In this document: positions 47,201 through 61,403 of the stretch, piece after piece
Numbering within the stretch: position 1 is the stretch's first letter
Layout of the letters: each line of letters begins with the position of its first letter
Position numbers and translations under genes: made by a program
Source of the DNA: Siderastrea radians
Taxonomy: Eukaryota; Cnidaria; Anthozoa; Scleractinia; Rhizangiidae
Direction of reading: 5' to 3'
Assembly (NCBI GenBank): GCA_964017195.1
Contig: OZ024892.1
Coordinates: 18,264,704-18,328,703, forward strand
Length of the DNA: 64,000 bases
The notes under the pieces: model-generated
Seen by the model: only the letters and a program-made list of their open reading frames with translations
Databases searched by the model: none
Told to the model about the DNA's origin: nothing

Positions 47201-50055
47201 AACGAGAACAAATGACCCAACCATATCAAATCACACAACCATATGAAATGACGCAACAGGTTCAAATGACCCAACCAGTTAAAATGGCTTAACCATATCA
47301 AATAACCCAAGCGGTTCAAATGACCCAACAGGTTCAAATGACGCAACCATATCACATGACCCAACACGTTTAAATGACCCAATCAGTTCAAGGGGCCCAA
47401 CCATATCAAATGACTCAACTGGTTCAAAAGGCCCAGCCATATCGAATGAGCCAACCAGCTCAAATAAGCCAACCATATCAAATGAGCCAACCAGATCAAA
47501 TGACCCAACCATATCAAATAATCCAATTGGTTTAAATGGCAAAACCATATCAAATCAAATGAGCCAGCTGGTTCAAATGGCCCAATCATAGCAAATGAGC
47601 CGAGCGGCTCAAATGGCCCAACAATATCAAATGACTCAGCTGGTTAAAATGGCCCAACCCTATCAAATGACCCAACCGGTTCAAAATGCCCCAGGGATAT
47701 TAAATAAGCCAACCGAATAAAATGACGCAGCCATATCAAATGAGCCCCCCAATGGAAATGACCCAACCATATCAAATGAGCCAACCAAATCAAATGAATC
47801 ATCTTGGTCATCTGGTTCAAATGGCTCAGAAGGATGCATTGACCCAACTGGGTCATAATCATGGTCCATGGGCTTACCTATGCAACCGGCTCAATTGACT
47901 TAATCACATCAAATACCCAACGGCATCAAATGGCCCAACCGGATGAAATGAGCCAACCATGTTAAATGAGCCAACCGGCTCAAATGACCTAACTGGCCCA
48001 AGTGGCCCAACTATATCAAATGAGCCAAGCGGATCACATTAGCCAACTGGATCAAATGGGGTAACCATATCAAATGACCCAACCACATCAAATGACCCAA
48101 CTGGTTCAAATGGGCAAACCATATCAAATGACACAACCTGGTCAAATGACCCGACTTGTTCAAATGGCCCTACCAGTTCAAATGGGCCAGCCATATCAAA
48201 TGGCCTAAACGGCTCAAATGGACCAATCATATCAAGTGAGCAAACCGGTTTTAATGGCCCAACCATATCAAATGACCCAACCGGTTCCAATTACCCAACC
48301 AGTTCAAATGGCCCAGCCATATCAAATGGCCTAAACGGTTCAAATGGACCAATCATATCAAGTGAGCCAACTGGTTCAAATGGCCCAACCATATCAAATG
48401 ACCCAACTGGTTCAAATGATCCAGTCAGATCAAATGGGGCAACTGGTTCAAATGTCAAAAAAATATCAAATGACCCAACCAGTTCAAATAGCCCAACCAT
48501 ATCAAATGACTCAACTTGTTCAAATGGCCCAATCATATCAAATGAGCAAACCGGTTTAATTTACCCAACCATATCAAATGAGCAAACCGGTTTAAATGAC
48601 CCAACCACTTTAAATTTCTCAACCTGTTTAAATGGCCTAACCATATCAAATGACCAAGCCATTTCAAATGACCCAACCATATCAAATTACCCAATCAGTT
48701 TAAATGGCCCAACCATAGTAAATGACGCAAAGGGTTCAAATGGCCCAACCATACCAAATAAGGCAACCGGCTCAAATAAGCCAATCATATTAAATAAGCT
48801 AACCAGATCAAATGTCCCAACCATTTCAAATGACCCAACCAGTTCAAATTAGCCAAGAGGTTAAAATGATCCAAACATAACAAATAAGCCAACTGGTTCA
48901 AATGGCCCAACCATATCAAATAACTCAACCAGTTCAAATGGTCCAACCAGTTCAAATGGCCCAACCATATCAAATGAGCCAAGCGGCTCAAATAAGCCAA
49001 TTCAGATCAATAAACTAACCAGATCAAATGACCCATCCATATCAACTGACCCAACAGGTTCAAATGAACCAACCAGTTCAAATGACCCAATCATATCAAA
49101 TCAGCAAACCAGTTCAAATGGCCCAACCATAAAAAATGACTCAACCGTTTCAAATAACCCAACAAGTTCAAATGAGCGAAGAGGTTAAAATGACCCAAAC
49201 ATATCAAATGAGCCAACTGGTTCAAATGGCCCAACCATATCAAATGACCCAACAGGTTCAAATGTCCCAACCAGTTCAAATTTCCCAACCATATCAAATG
49301 AGCCAACCAACTCAAATAAGCCAGTCATATCAAATAAATCAACCAGCTCAAATGACCCAACCAGATCAAATCACACAACCATATCAAATGACGCAAAAGG
49401 TTCAAATGACGCAACCAGTTCAAATGGCTCAACCATATAAAATAACCAAAGCGGTTCAAATGACCCAACCAGTTCAAATGGCAAAACCATGTCAAATGAC
49501 CCGACAGGTCCAAATGACCCAACCATATCACATGAGCCAACAGGCTTAAATGACCCAATCAGTTCAAGAGGCCCAACCATATCAAATAACTCAACCGGTT
49601 CAAATGGGCCAACCATATCGCACGAGGGAACCAGCTCAAATAAGCCAACCATATTAAATGAGCCAACCAGATCAAATGACCCAACCATATCAAATGAGCC
49701 AATTGGTTCAAATGGCCCAACCATATCAAATGAACCAAACGGATCACATTGGCCAACTGGATCGAATGAGCCAACTGGCTCAAATGGCCTAACCATATCA
49801 AATGACCCAAACGGTTCAAATGGCCCAACCATATCAAATGAGCCAACCAACTCAAATAAGCCAATGATATCAAATAAACCAACAAGATCAAATGACCAAG
49901 GCATATCAAATGAGCCAACCGGTTTTAATGGCCCAACCATATCAAATCAATTGAGCCAACCGGTTCAAATGGCTCAACCATATCAAATGAGCCAACCGGT
50001 TCAAATGGCCCAATCATATTCACTGAGCCAACCGAATCATATGTCTCAGCCATAT
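41279..50055 (+). repeat. SatA between TE1 d and SatB block 3
   Basis: Runs largely parallel to 7955-17770 (for example 10724-11137 corresponds to 44106-44519), with indels in 18- or 36-bp steps. It has three landmark segments (about 43849, 45927 and 47795) and ends in the same SatB border. Confidence 0.95.
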
Positions 50056-51360
50056 CTTGTACAAACCCGTGCACTTTGCTAAAATTCGCTAAAAAGAAGT
50101 GTGCTCTGTGCGAAAATGACAAAACCTGCTAATCTCGAGATGAAAACGCTGTTTTGTACACACTTGAGCACTTTGCTGAAAATCACAAAGAAGTGGTGCG
50201 CCCGTGCGAAAATGACAAAACGTTCTCATCTCGGGCTGTTTTGTAAAAAGTCGTGCACTTTGCTGAAAACCGCTTAAAGTTGATTTACCCAGTGCGAACA
50301 TGACAAAACGTTCTGATCTCGGGCTGAAAACTCTTATTTCCAGAAACTAGTGCACGTAGGTGAAAACGCTAAAAGTGGTGCATTCAGTGCGAAAATGACA
50401 AAACCTGCCCTTTGCTGAAACCTGCTAAGGAGTGGTCTACCTAGTGCGAAAATGACACAAAGTGGTGCGCTCAGTGCGAAAATGACAAAACGTGCTGATC
50501 TGGGGCTGAAAAGGCTGTTTTTATAAACTCGAGCACTTTGCTGATAATCGCAAAAAAGTGGTGCGCCCAGTGCGAAAATGGCAAAACGTGCTGATCTTGG
50601 GCTGAAAACTTCTATTAGCAGAAGCTAGTGCAGTTAGCTGAAAACGCTAAAAAGTGGTGCGCAAAGTGCGAAAAGGACAAAACGTGTTGATCTCGTACTG
50701 AAACCGCTGTTTTGGACAAACTCGTGAACTTTGTTGAAAATCGCTAAAAACTAGTGCGCCCAGTGCGAAAATGACAACAAGTGCGGAAGTCGGACAGAAA
50801 ACGCTGTTTTGTAAAAACTTGTTTACTTTGCTGAAAAACTGTTAAAAAGTGGTGTGCCCAGTGCGAAAATGACAAGACGTGCTGACCTCGGGCTGAGAAC
50901 GCTGTTTTGGACAAACTTGTGAACTTTAATGAAAATTGCTGAAACGTGGTGCTTCTAGCATGAAATGAGAAAACGTGCTGATCGTAGTCTGAAGACGCTG
51001 TTTTGTACAAACTCGTGCACTTTGCTGAAAATCGCTAAAAAGTAATGCGTTCCGTGCGAAAAGGACAAAACGTGCTCATCTCCGGCTGAAAACGCTCTTT
51101 CGGACAAACTCGTGCACTTTGCTGAAAATCGCTAAGAAGTGGTGCGCCCAGTGCAAAAATAACGAAACGCGCTGATCTCAGGCTGAAAATTCTGTTTTGC
51201 ACAAATTCGTGCACTTTGCTGAAAATCGCCAAAAAGGTGTGCGCCCAGTGCAAAAATGACGAAACGTGCTGATCTCGGGCGAAAACTTCTGTTCTGTACA
51301 AACTCGTGCACTTTCCTGAAAACCGCTAATAAGTGGTGTGCCCCGTGCGAAAATGACAAA
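50056..51360 (-). repeat. SatB, minus-oriented part, block 3
   Basis: Begins CTTGTACAAACCCGTGCACT as in blocks 1 and 2. It keeps the interval lost in block 2. About 90 bp near 50405 present in block 1 are missing here. Confidence 0.9.
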
Positions 51361-54300
51361 AGTTTGTACAAAACAGCGTTTTCAGCCGGAGGTCAGCACG
51401 TTTTGACCTTTTCGCACTGGGCGCACTACTTTTGAACGTCTTCAGCTAAATGCACTAGTTTCTGCACATAAGAGTTTTCCGCCTGAGATCAGCAGGTCTT
51501 GTGTTGGCACTGGGCGCACCACTTTTTGTCATTTTCGGACTTGGTACAACACCTTTTAGCGATTTTCACCAAAGTCCACGAGTCTTTACAAACCAGCGGT
51601 TACATCCCGAGATCAGCTGGTTTTGTCATTTTCGCGCCGGGCGCACCACTTTCTTGCCATTTTCAGCAAAGTACTCGAGTTTGTCCAAAACAGCGTTTTC
51701 AGCCCGAGATTAGCACGTTTTGTCATTTTCGCACAGGGCACACTACTCTTTAGCGATTTTAAGCAAAGTGTACGAGTTTGTACAGAATAGTGATTTCAGC
51801 GCAAGATCAGCACTTTTTGTCATTTTCGCACGAGGCACACGACTTATTAGCGGTTTTCAGCAAAGTGCTTGGGTTGGGCAAAAAAACGTTTTCAGCACGA
51901 AATCAGCACGTTTTGGCAACAAAGTGCACTATCTTCTGCAAATCAGAGTTTTCAGCCCAAGAGCAGAACGTTTTGTCATTTTTGCACTGGGAACACCACC
52001 TTTTTAACAGTTTTCAGCTAAGGGCAAGATTTTGTACAAAACAGCGTTTTCAGCCCGAAATTAGCACGTTTTGTCATTTTTGCACTAAGCGCACCACTTC
52101 TTAGAGATTTTTAGCAAAGTGCCCGAGTTTGTACAAAACAGCTTTTTCAGCCCAAGATTAGCACGTTTTCTCATTTTTGCAGGACTCTGCAAATCAGAGT
52201 TTTCAGCCCAAGAGCAGAACGTTTTGACATGTTTGCACTGGGCACACTACCTTTTTATCAGTTTTCGGCAAACTGCACGCTTTTGTAAAAAACAGTGTTT
52301 TCAGCCCGAGATTAGCACGTTTTGTCATTTTTTGCACTGACGGCATCACTGGTTAGCAATTTCAACAAAGTTTACTAGCTTCTGCAAATCAGAGTTTTCA
52401 GCCCAAGAGCAGAACGTTTTGTCATTTTTGCACTGGGAACACCACCTTTTTAACGGTTTTCAGCTAAGGACAGGATTTTGTACAAAACAGCGTTTTCTGC
52501 CGGAGGTCAGCACGGTTTGTCATTTTCGCACTGGGTGCAACACGTTTTAGCGATTTTTAAGAAATTGCACGAGTTTGTACAGAAAAGAAGTTTTCAGCCG
52601 GATCAGCACGTTTTGTTCTTTTCGCACAGGGCACACCATTTTTTAGCGATTTTCAACAAAGTTCACGAGTTTGTCAAAAACAGCGTTTTCAGCCCGAGAT
52701 CAGAACATTTTGTCATTTTCGCACTGGGCACATTACCTTTTTATCAGTTTTCGGCAAACTGCACGATTTTGTACAAAACAGCGTTTTCAGCCCGAGATTA
52801 GCACGTTTTGTAATAGTTGCACTGACCGCACCACATGTTAGCGTTTTCAACAAAGTGCACTATCTTCTGCAAATCAGAGTTTTCAGCCCGAGGTTAGCAC
52901 ATTTTGTCATTTTTGCACTGACCGCACCACTTCTTAGCCATTTTTAGCAAACTGCACAAGTTTGTACAAAACAGCGTTTTCAGCCCGAGATTAGCAAGTT
53001 TTGTCATTTTTGCAATGACAGCATCACTTTTTAGCCATTTTAAGCAAACTGCACGAGTTTGTACAAAACAGCGTTTTCAGCCCGAGATTAGCACATTTTG
53101 TCATTTTTTGCACTGACAGCACCACTTGTTAGCAATTTCAACAAAGTTTACTAGCTCCTGCAAATCAGAGTTTTCAGCCCAAGAGCAGAACATTTTGTCA
53201 TTTTTGCACTAGGTACACTACTTTTTAACAGTTGTCAGCTAAGGGCAAGATTTTGTACAAAACAGCGTTTTCAGCCTGAAATAAGCACGTTTTGTCATTT
53301 TTTGCACTGACAGCACCACTTGTTAGCAATTTCAACAAAGTTTACTAGCTCCTGCAAATCAGAGTTTTCAGCCCAAGAGCAGAACGTTTTGTCATTTTTG
53401 CACTAGGTACACTACTTTTTAACAGTTGTCAGCTAAGGGCAAGATTTTGTACAAAACAGCGTTTTCAGCCCGAGATTAGCACGTTTTGTCATTTTTGCAC
53501 GACCGCACCACTTGTTAGCAAGTTCAACAAAGTGCACTAGCCTCTGCAAATCAGAGTTTTCAGCCCAAGAGCAGAACGTTTTGACATGTTTGCACTGGGC
53601 ACACTACCTTTTTATTAGTTTTCGGCAAACTGCACGATTTTGTCAAAAACAGCGTTTTCGGCCCGAGATTAGCACGTTTTGTCATTTTTTGCACTGACAG
53701 CATCACTTGTTAGCAATTTCAACAAAGTTTACTAGCTTGTGCAAATCAGAGTTTTCAGCCCAAGAGCAGAACGTTTTGTCCATTTTTGCACTGGGAACAC
53801 CACCTTTTTAACGGTTTTCAGCTAAGGGCAATTATTTAGTACAAAACAGCGTTTTCTGCCGGAGGTCAGCACGGTTTGTCATTTTCGCACTGGGTGCAAC
53901 ACGTTTTAGCGATTTTTAAGAAATTGCACGAGTTTGTACAGAAATGAAGTTTTCGGCCGGATCAGCACGTTTGGTCCTTTTCGCACAGGGCACACCACTT
54001 TTTAGCGATTTTCAACAAAGTTCACGAGTTTGTCAAACACAGCGTTTTCAGCCCAAGAGCAGAACGTTTTGACATGTTTGCACTGGGCACACTACCTCTT
54101 TATCAGTTTTCGGCAAACTGCACGATTTTGTCAAAAACAGCGTTTTCAGCCCGAGGTTAGCACGTTTTGTCATTTTCGCACAGGGCACACTACTCTTTAG
54201 CGATTTTAAGCAAAGTGTACGAGTTTGTACAGAATAGTGATTTCAGCGCAAGATCAGCACTTTTTGTCATTTTCGCACGGGGCACACCACTTATTAGCGG

Positions 54301-54459
54301 TTTTCAGCAAAGTGCTTGGGTTGGGCAAAAAAACGTTTTCAGCACGAAATCAGCACGTTTTGGCAACAAAGTGCACTATCTTCTGCAAATCAGAGTTTTC
54401 AGCCCAAGAGCAGAACGTTTTGTCATTTTTGCACTAGGTACACCACCTTTTTAACAGTT
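51361..54459 (+). repeat. SatB, plus-oriented part, block 3
   Basis: Same orientation switch (about 51359-51362). The later order of units differs from blocks 1 and 2, including a local repeat of about 182 bp (53103 and 53285, both starting ATTTTTTGCACTGACAGC). It stops at ...CTTTTTAACAGTT, where SatA starts GGTTGAAATAACCC; AACAG is common to both sides. Confidence 0.9.
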
Positions 54460-57400
54460 GGTTGAAATAACCCAATCAGTTCAAATGGCTCAACCATACC
54501 AAATAAGTCAACCGGCTAAAATAAGCCAATCATATCAAATAAGGCAACCAGATCAAATGAACCAACCATTTCAAATGACCCAACCATATCAAATGAGCCA
54601 ACCGGTTCAAATGGCCCAACCATATAAAATCACCCAACCAGTTCAAATGAGCCAAGAGATTAAAATGACCCAAACACATCAAATCAGCCAACTGGTTCAA
54701 ATGGCAAAACCATATCAAATGACTCAACCAGTACAAATAACCCAACCATATCAAATGAGCCAACCGGCTCAAATAAGCCAGTCATATCAAATAAGCCAAC
54801 CAGATTAAATGATCCAACCAGATGAAATGGGCCAACCGGTTAACATGGCCCCACAATATCAAATGACCCAACCAGTTCAAATGGCCCAACGATATCAAAT
54901 GAGCCAACCGACTCAAATAAGCCAATCATATCAAATAAACCAACCAGATCAAATGACCCAACCATATCAAATGAGCCAACCCGTTCAAATGGCCCAACCA
55001 TATAAAATGACCCAACCAGTTCAAATGAGCCAAGAGGTTAAAATGACCCAAACAAATCAAATGAGGCAACTGGTTCAAATGGCCCAACCATATCAAATGA
55101 CCCAACCAGTTCAAATAACCCAACAATATCAAATGAGCCAAGCGGCTCAAATAAGCCCATTCAGATCAAAAAAACCAACCAGATAAAATGACCCATCAAT
55201 ATCAAATTACCCAATCGGTTCAATAACCCAACCAGTTCAAATGGCCCGACCATATCAATGACTCGACCGGCTCAAATGGCCCAACCATATCAAATGAGCC
55301 AACCCGCTCAAATAAGCCAGTCATATCAAATAAGCCAACCAGATCAAATGGCCCAATCCCTTAAAATGGCCCAACAATATCAAATGACAAAACAGGTTCA
55401 AATGTCCCAACCAGTTCAAATGGCCCAACCATATCAAATGAGCCAACCGACTCATATCAAATCACACAACCATATCAAATGACGCAACAGGTTCAAATGA
55501 CCCAACCATATCACATGACCCAACAGGTTTCAGTTTAAGGGGCCCAACCATATCAAATGACTCAACTAGTTCAAATCGCCCAACCATATCGAATGAGCCA
55601 AAAAGCTAAAATAAGCCAACCAAATCAAATGACCCAACCATATCCAATAATTCAATTGGTTTAAATGGCAAAACCACATCAAATCAAATGAGCCAACCGG
55701 TTCAAATGGCCCAGACATATTAAATGAGCTTAGCGAATCAAATGGCGCAGACATATCAAATGAGCCACCCAATTGAAATGGCCCAACCATATCAAATGAG
55801 CCAACCAAATCAAATGAATCATCTCGGTCATCTGGTTCAAATGGCTCAAAAGGATGCATTGCCCCAACTGGTTCCTGATCATGGTCCACGGGCTGACCCA
55901 TGCAACCGGCTCAATTGACTTAATCACATCAAATACCCAACCGGATCAAATGGCCTAACCATATCAAATGACCCAACCATATCAAATGACCCAACTGGGT
56001 CAAATGGCCAAACCCAATCAAATGACCCAAAACGATCAAATGACCCAACTGGTTCAAATGGCCCAACCATATCAAATGAGCAAACCGGTTTAAATGGCCG
56101 AACCATATCAAATGACTCAACCAGTTCAAATAACCCAACCATATCAAATGAGCCAAGCGGCTCAATTAAGCCCATTCAGATCAAATAAACCAACCGGTTC
56201 AATAACCCAACCAGTTCAAATGGTCCGACCATATCAAATTAGCCAACCGACTCAAATAAGCCAATCATATCAAAGAAGCCAACCAGATCAAATAAACCAA
56301 CCATATCAAATCACACAACCATATCAAATGACGCAACAGGTTCAAATGCCCCAACCAGTTCAAATGGCCGAACCATATCAAATGACCCAACAGGTTCAAA
56401 TGACCCAACCATATCAAATGAGCAAACAGGTTCAAATGACCCAACCATATCACATGACCCAATAGGTTAGAATGACCCAATCAGCTTAAGGGGCCCAACT
56501 ATATCAAATGACTCAACCGGTCCAAATGGCCCAACCATATCGAATGAGCCAACCAGCTCAAATAAGCCAACCACATCAAATGAGCCAACCAGATCAAATG
56601 ACCCAACCATATCAAATAATCCGATTGGTTTAAATGGCAAAACCACATCAAATCAAATGAGCCAACCGGTTCAAATTTCCCAATCATCTCAAATGAGCAA
56701 AGCGGCTCAAATGACCCAACAATATCAAATGACTCAGCTGGTTAAATGGCCCAACCATATCAAATGACCCAACCAGTTCAAATGGCCCAGGCATATTAAA
56801 TGAGCCAACCGAATCAAATGAGCCAACCAAACAAATGATTCATCTCGGTCGTCTGGTTCAAATGGCTCAAAAGGATGCATTGACCCAACTGGTTCATGAT
56901 CATGGTCCATGGGTTGACCCATGCAACCGCCTCAATTGACTTAATCACATCAAATACCCAACCGGATCAAATGGCCTAACCATATCATATGACCTAACCA
57001 TATCAAATGACCCAACTGGGTCAAATGGCCATGCCATATCAAATGACCCAACCAGATCAAATGACCCAACTGGTTCAAATGGCCCAACCATATCAAATGA
57101 GCAAACCGGTTTAAATGGCCCAACCATATCAAATGACTCAACCAGTTCAAATAACCCAACCATATCAAACGAGCCAAGCGGCTCAAATAAGCCCATTCAG
57201 ATCAAATAAACCAACCAGATAAAATGACCCATCCATATCGAATGACCCAACAGGTTCAATAACCCAAGCAGTTCAAATGGCCCGACAATATCAATGACTC
57301 ACACGGTTCAAATGGCCCAACCATATTAAATGAGCCAACCCGCTCAAATAAGCCAGTCATATCATATAAGCCAACCAGATCAAATGGGCCAACCGGTTAA

Positions 57401-60377
57401 AATGGCCCAACAATATCAAATGACCCAACAGGTTCAAATGTCCCAACCAGTTTAATGGCCTAACCATATGAAATGAGCCAACCGACTCAAATAAGCCAAT
57501 CATATCAAATAAACCAACCAGATCAAATGACCACACCATATCAAATCACACAACCATATGAAATGACGCAACAGGTTCAAATGACCCAACCAGTTCAAAT
57601 GGCTCAACCATATCAAATAACCCAAGCCGTTGAAATGACGCAACCAGTTCAAATGGCCCAACCATATGAAATGACCCAACAGGTTCAAATGACCCAACCA
57701 TATCACATGACCCAACAGGGGCCCAACCATATCAAATGACTCAACCGGTTCAGATGGCCCAACCATATCGAATGAGCCAACCAGCTCAAATATGACCCAA
57801 CAATATCAAATGACTCAGTTGGTTAAAATGGCCCAAACATATCCAATGACCCAACCTGTTCAAATGGCCCAGGCATATTAAATGAGCCAACCGAATCAAA
57901 TGACGCAGCCATATCCAATGAGCCATTCAATTGAAATGACCTAACCATATCAAATGAGCCAACCAAATTAAATGAATCATCTCGGTCATCTGGTTCAAAG
58001 GGCTCAAAAGGATACATTGTCCCAACTGGTTATTGATTATGGTCCATGCGTTGACCCATGCAACTGGCTCAATTGACCATATCAAATGAGCAAACCGGTT
58101 TAAATGGCCCAACCATATCAATGGCCGAACCGGTTCAAATGGACCACTCATATCAAGTGAGCCAATTGGTTCAAATGGCCCACACCATATCAAATGACCC
58201 AACTGGATCAAATGATCCAACCAGATCAAATGCGGCAACCGGTTCAACTGTTCCAACCATATCAAATGACCCAATTAGTTCAAATAGCCCAACCATATCA
58301 AATGACTCAACTGGTTCAAATGGCCCAACCATATCAAATGACCCAACTGGTTCAAATGCCCCAACCATGTCAAATGAGCAAACCGGTTTAAATGACAAAA
58401 CCGGTTTAAATGACCCCACCAGATCAGATTTCTCAACCTGTTTAAATAGCCTTACCATATCAAATGACAAAATTATTTCAAATGGCCCAACCATATCAAA
58501 ATACCCAACAGGTTGAAATAACCCTACAAGTTCAAATGGCCCAACCATACAAAATAACGCAACCGGCTCAAATAAGCCAATCATATCAAATAAACTCACC
58601 AGATCAAATGAACCAACCATTTCAAATGACCCAACCATATCAAATGATACAATCGGTTCAAAAGAGCCAACCATATAAAATGACCCGACCAGTTCAAATG
58701 AGCCAAGAGGTTAAAATGACCCAAACACATCAAATGAGCCAACTGGTTCAAATGGCCCAACCATATCAAATGACTCAACCAGTTCAAATAACCCAACCAT
58801 ATCAAATGAGCCAACCGACTCAAACAAGCCAATCATATGAAATAAACCAACCAGATAAAAAGACACCACCCTATCAAATCACACAGCCATATCAAATAAC
58901 GCAACAGGTTCAAATGACCCAACCAGTTCAAATGGCTCAACCATATCAAATAACCTAAACGGTTCAAATGACTAACCAGTTCGGATGGCCCAACCATTTC
59001 AAATGACCCAACAGGTTCAAATGACCCAACCATATCACATGACCGAACAGGTTTAAATGACCCAACCGGTTAAGGGGCCCAACCATATCAAAAGACTCAA
59101 CAAGTTCAAATGGCCCAACCATATCGAATAAGCAAACCAGCTCAAATAAGCCAACCATATCAAATGAGCCAACCAGATCAAATGACCCAACCATATTAAA
59201 TAATCCAATTGGTTTAAATGGCAAAACCATATGAAATCAAATGAGCCAACCTGTTCAAATGACCCAACAATATCAAATGACTCAGCTGGTTAAAATTGCC
59301 CAACCATATTAAATGACCCAACCTGTTCAAATGGCCCAGACATATTAAATGAGCCAACCGAATCAAATGACGCAGCCATATCAAATGAGCCACCCAATTG
59401 AAATGACCCAACCATATCAAATGAGCCAACCAAATCAAATGAATCATCTCGGTCATCTGGTTCAAATGGCTGAAAAGGATGCTTTGACCCAACTGGGTCA
59501 TGATCATGGTCCATGCGTTGACACATGTAGCCGGCTCAATTGACTTAATCACATCAAATACCCAACCGGATCAAATGGCCTAACCATATCGAATGACCCA
59601 ACTGGTTCAAATGGCCAAACCATATCAAATGGGCCAACCAGATCAAATGACCCAACTGGTTCAAATCGCCCAACCATACGAAATGAGCAAACCGGTTTAA
59701 ATGGCCCAACCATATCAAATGACCCAACCGGTTCAAATTACCCAAGCAGTTCAAATGGCCCAACCGGTTCAAATGGACGAATTATATCAAGTGAGCCAAC
59801 TGGTTCAAATGGCCCACACCATATCAAATGACCCAACTGGATCAAATGATCCAACCAGATCAAATTGGGCAACCGGTTCAAATGGCCCAACCATATCAAA
59901 TGACCCAATAAGTTCAAATATCCCAACCATATCAAATGACTCAACTGGTTACAAATGGCCCAACCATATCAAATGACCCAACTGGTTCAAATGCCCCAAC
60001 CACGTCAAATGAGCAAACCGGTTTAAATGACAAAACCGGTTCAAATTACCCAACCAGTTCAGATTTCTCAACCTGTTTAAATGGCCTTACCATATCAAAT
60101 GACCAAACCATTTCAAATGGCCCAACGATATCAATTTACCCAACAGGTTGAAATAACCCAACCAGTTCAAATGGCCCAACCATACCAAATAAGTCAACCG
60201 GCTCAAATAAGCCAATCAAATCAAATAAGCTCACCAGATCAAATGAACAAACCATTTCAAATGTCCCAACCATATCACATGAGCCAATCGGTTCAAATGG
60301 CCCAACCATGTAAAATGACCCAACCAGTTGAAATTAGCCAAGACCTTAAAATGACCCAAACATATCAAATGAGCCAA
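54460..60377 (+). repeat. SatA between SatB block 3 and TE1 e
   Basis: Corresponds to 31735-36995, more loosely at first and near-identically from about 56690. It has four landmark segments (about 55813, 56833, 57969 and 59437). Confidence 0.95.
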
Positions 60378-61403
60378 GGTAATTTGGAAAACACGGAATG
60401 CCGGAATGCCGGAATTCCCGGAATCCCGGAATCCTCGGAATAACTACAAAAACTACGAATTAAAAAATAAATTCATAAAATTAAATTAAATTCATGACAG
60501 TTCCAAGTGTTGGCGCCTAGGACGTGCGCAAGATTATTACCATGCAACCATGACCTGCATTAAATACCGAAATCCTGGTTTTAAAACAGAATTGCACCTT
60601 ACAGGCGTTGCTGGAAGGTTGGAAGGCGGACTTGTTCTTACAAATGAGCTGTGGCGGGAGCTTTGGGAAAGGTTTGGGCAAGCAATATTTTACTAGTTTT
60701 TGAGCATCATCAAACCAAACAAAATTGAAAACCCACAGTGAAATATACAGCGTGACAATACAACCTCTTAGGACGAGTTGTTTTATTTCCTAACGAAACA
60801 ATAGATAAATGACCCAAACAATGTCGCTATCCCTAAAAACAACAGTGGATGTGCTTTCAAAGGTCAATCAAAATAGAGGGTTCTGAAAGCTTCGTGACCA
60901 CTTGAGGCACAGTTGGTATTGTTAAAAAGAGTAATTTTTGTCCACGTTTACTGTTTTTGTGTATTGTACAAATCCGTTGCCGCTGACAGCTGTCAAATAA
61001 AAAAAAACTTGCCAATCTTTTGACCAGTTTTAAGTCCACAGAATTAAAGTTATTTTTAAAGCAAAATAATGAAAGGAGACGGGGCATTTGTTCAATATTT
61101 GTATTGGATTCCGAGGATTTCTGCCACGGGATATCAAATAAGAAGGGCGTTTATTCAATATAACGTCGGTGCATTTTTTAAAAAAAAATTTATGTTCTCT
61201 GGCTGGGGCCAGAACATGAACAAACGTCCCCCCCCCCACGAACCGTTAATTAATTTTAAATATTTATTTCATTTTCCCTTATCTTTTTAAATCCAATATG
61301 GATTTTTTTTTAATTTTTAATTTCTGTAGTTATTCTGAGGATTCCGGGATTCCGGGGATTCCGCGATTCCGGCATTCCGGCATTCTGTGTTTTCCAAATT
61401 ACC
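60378..61403 (+). mobile_element. TE1 copy e, complete, 1026 bp
   Basis: Counterpart of copy c with one fewer GGAATGCC unit in the left arm (two) and one more C in the internal poly-C run near 61228. Same 10-bp flanks. Confidence 0.85.
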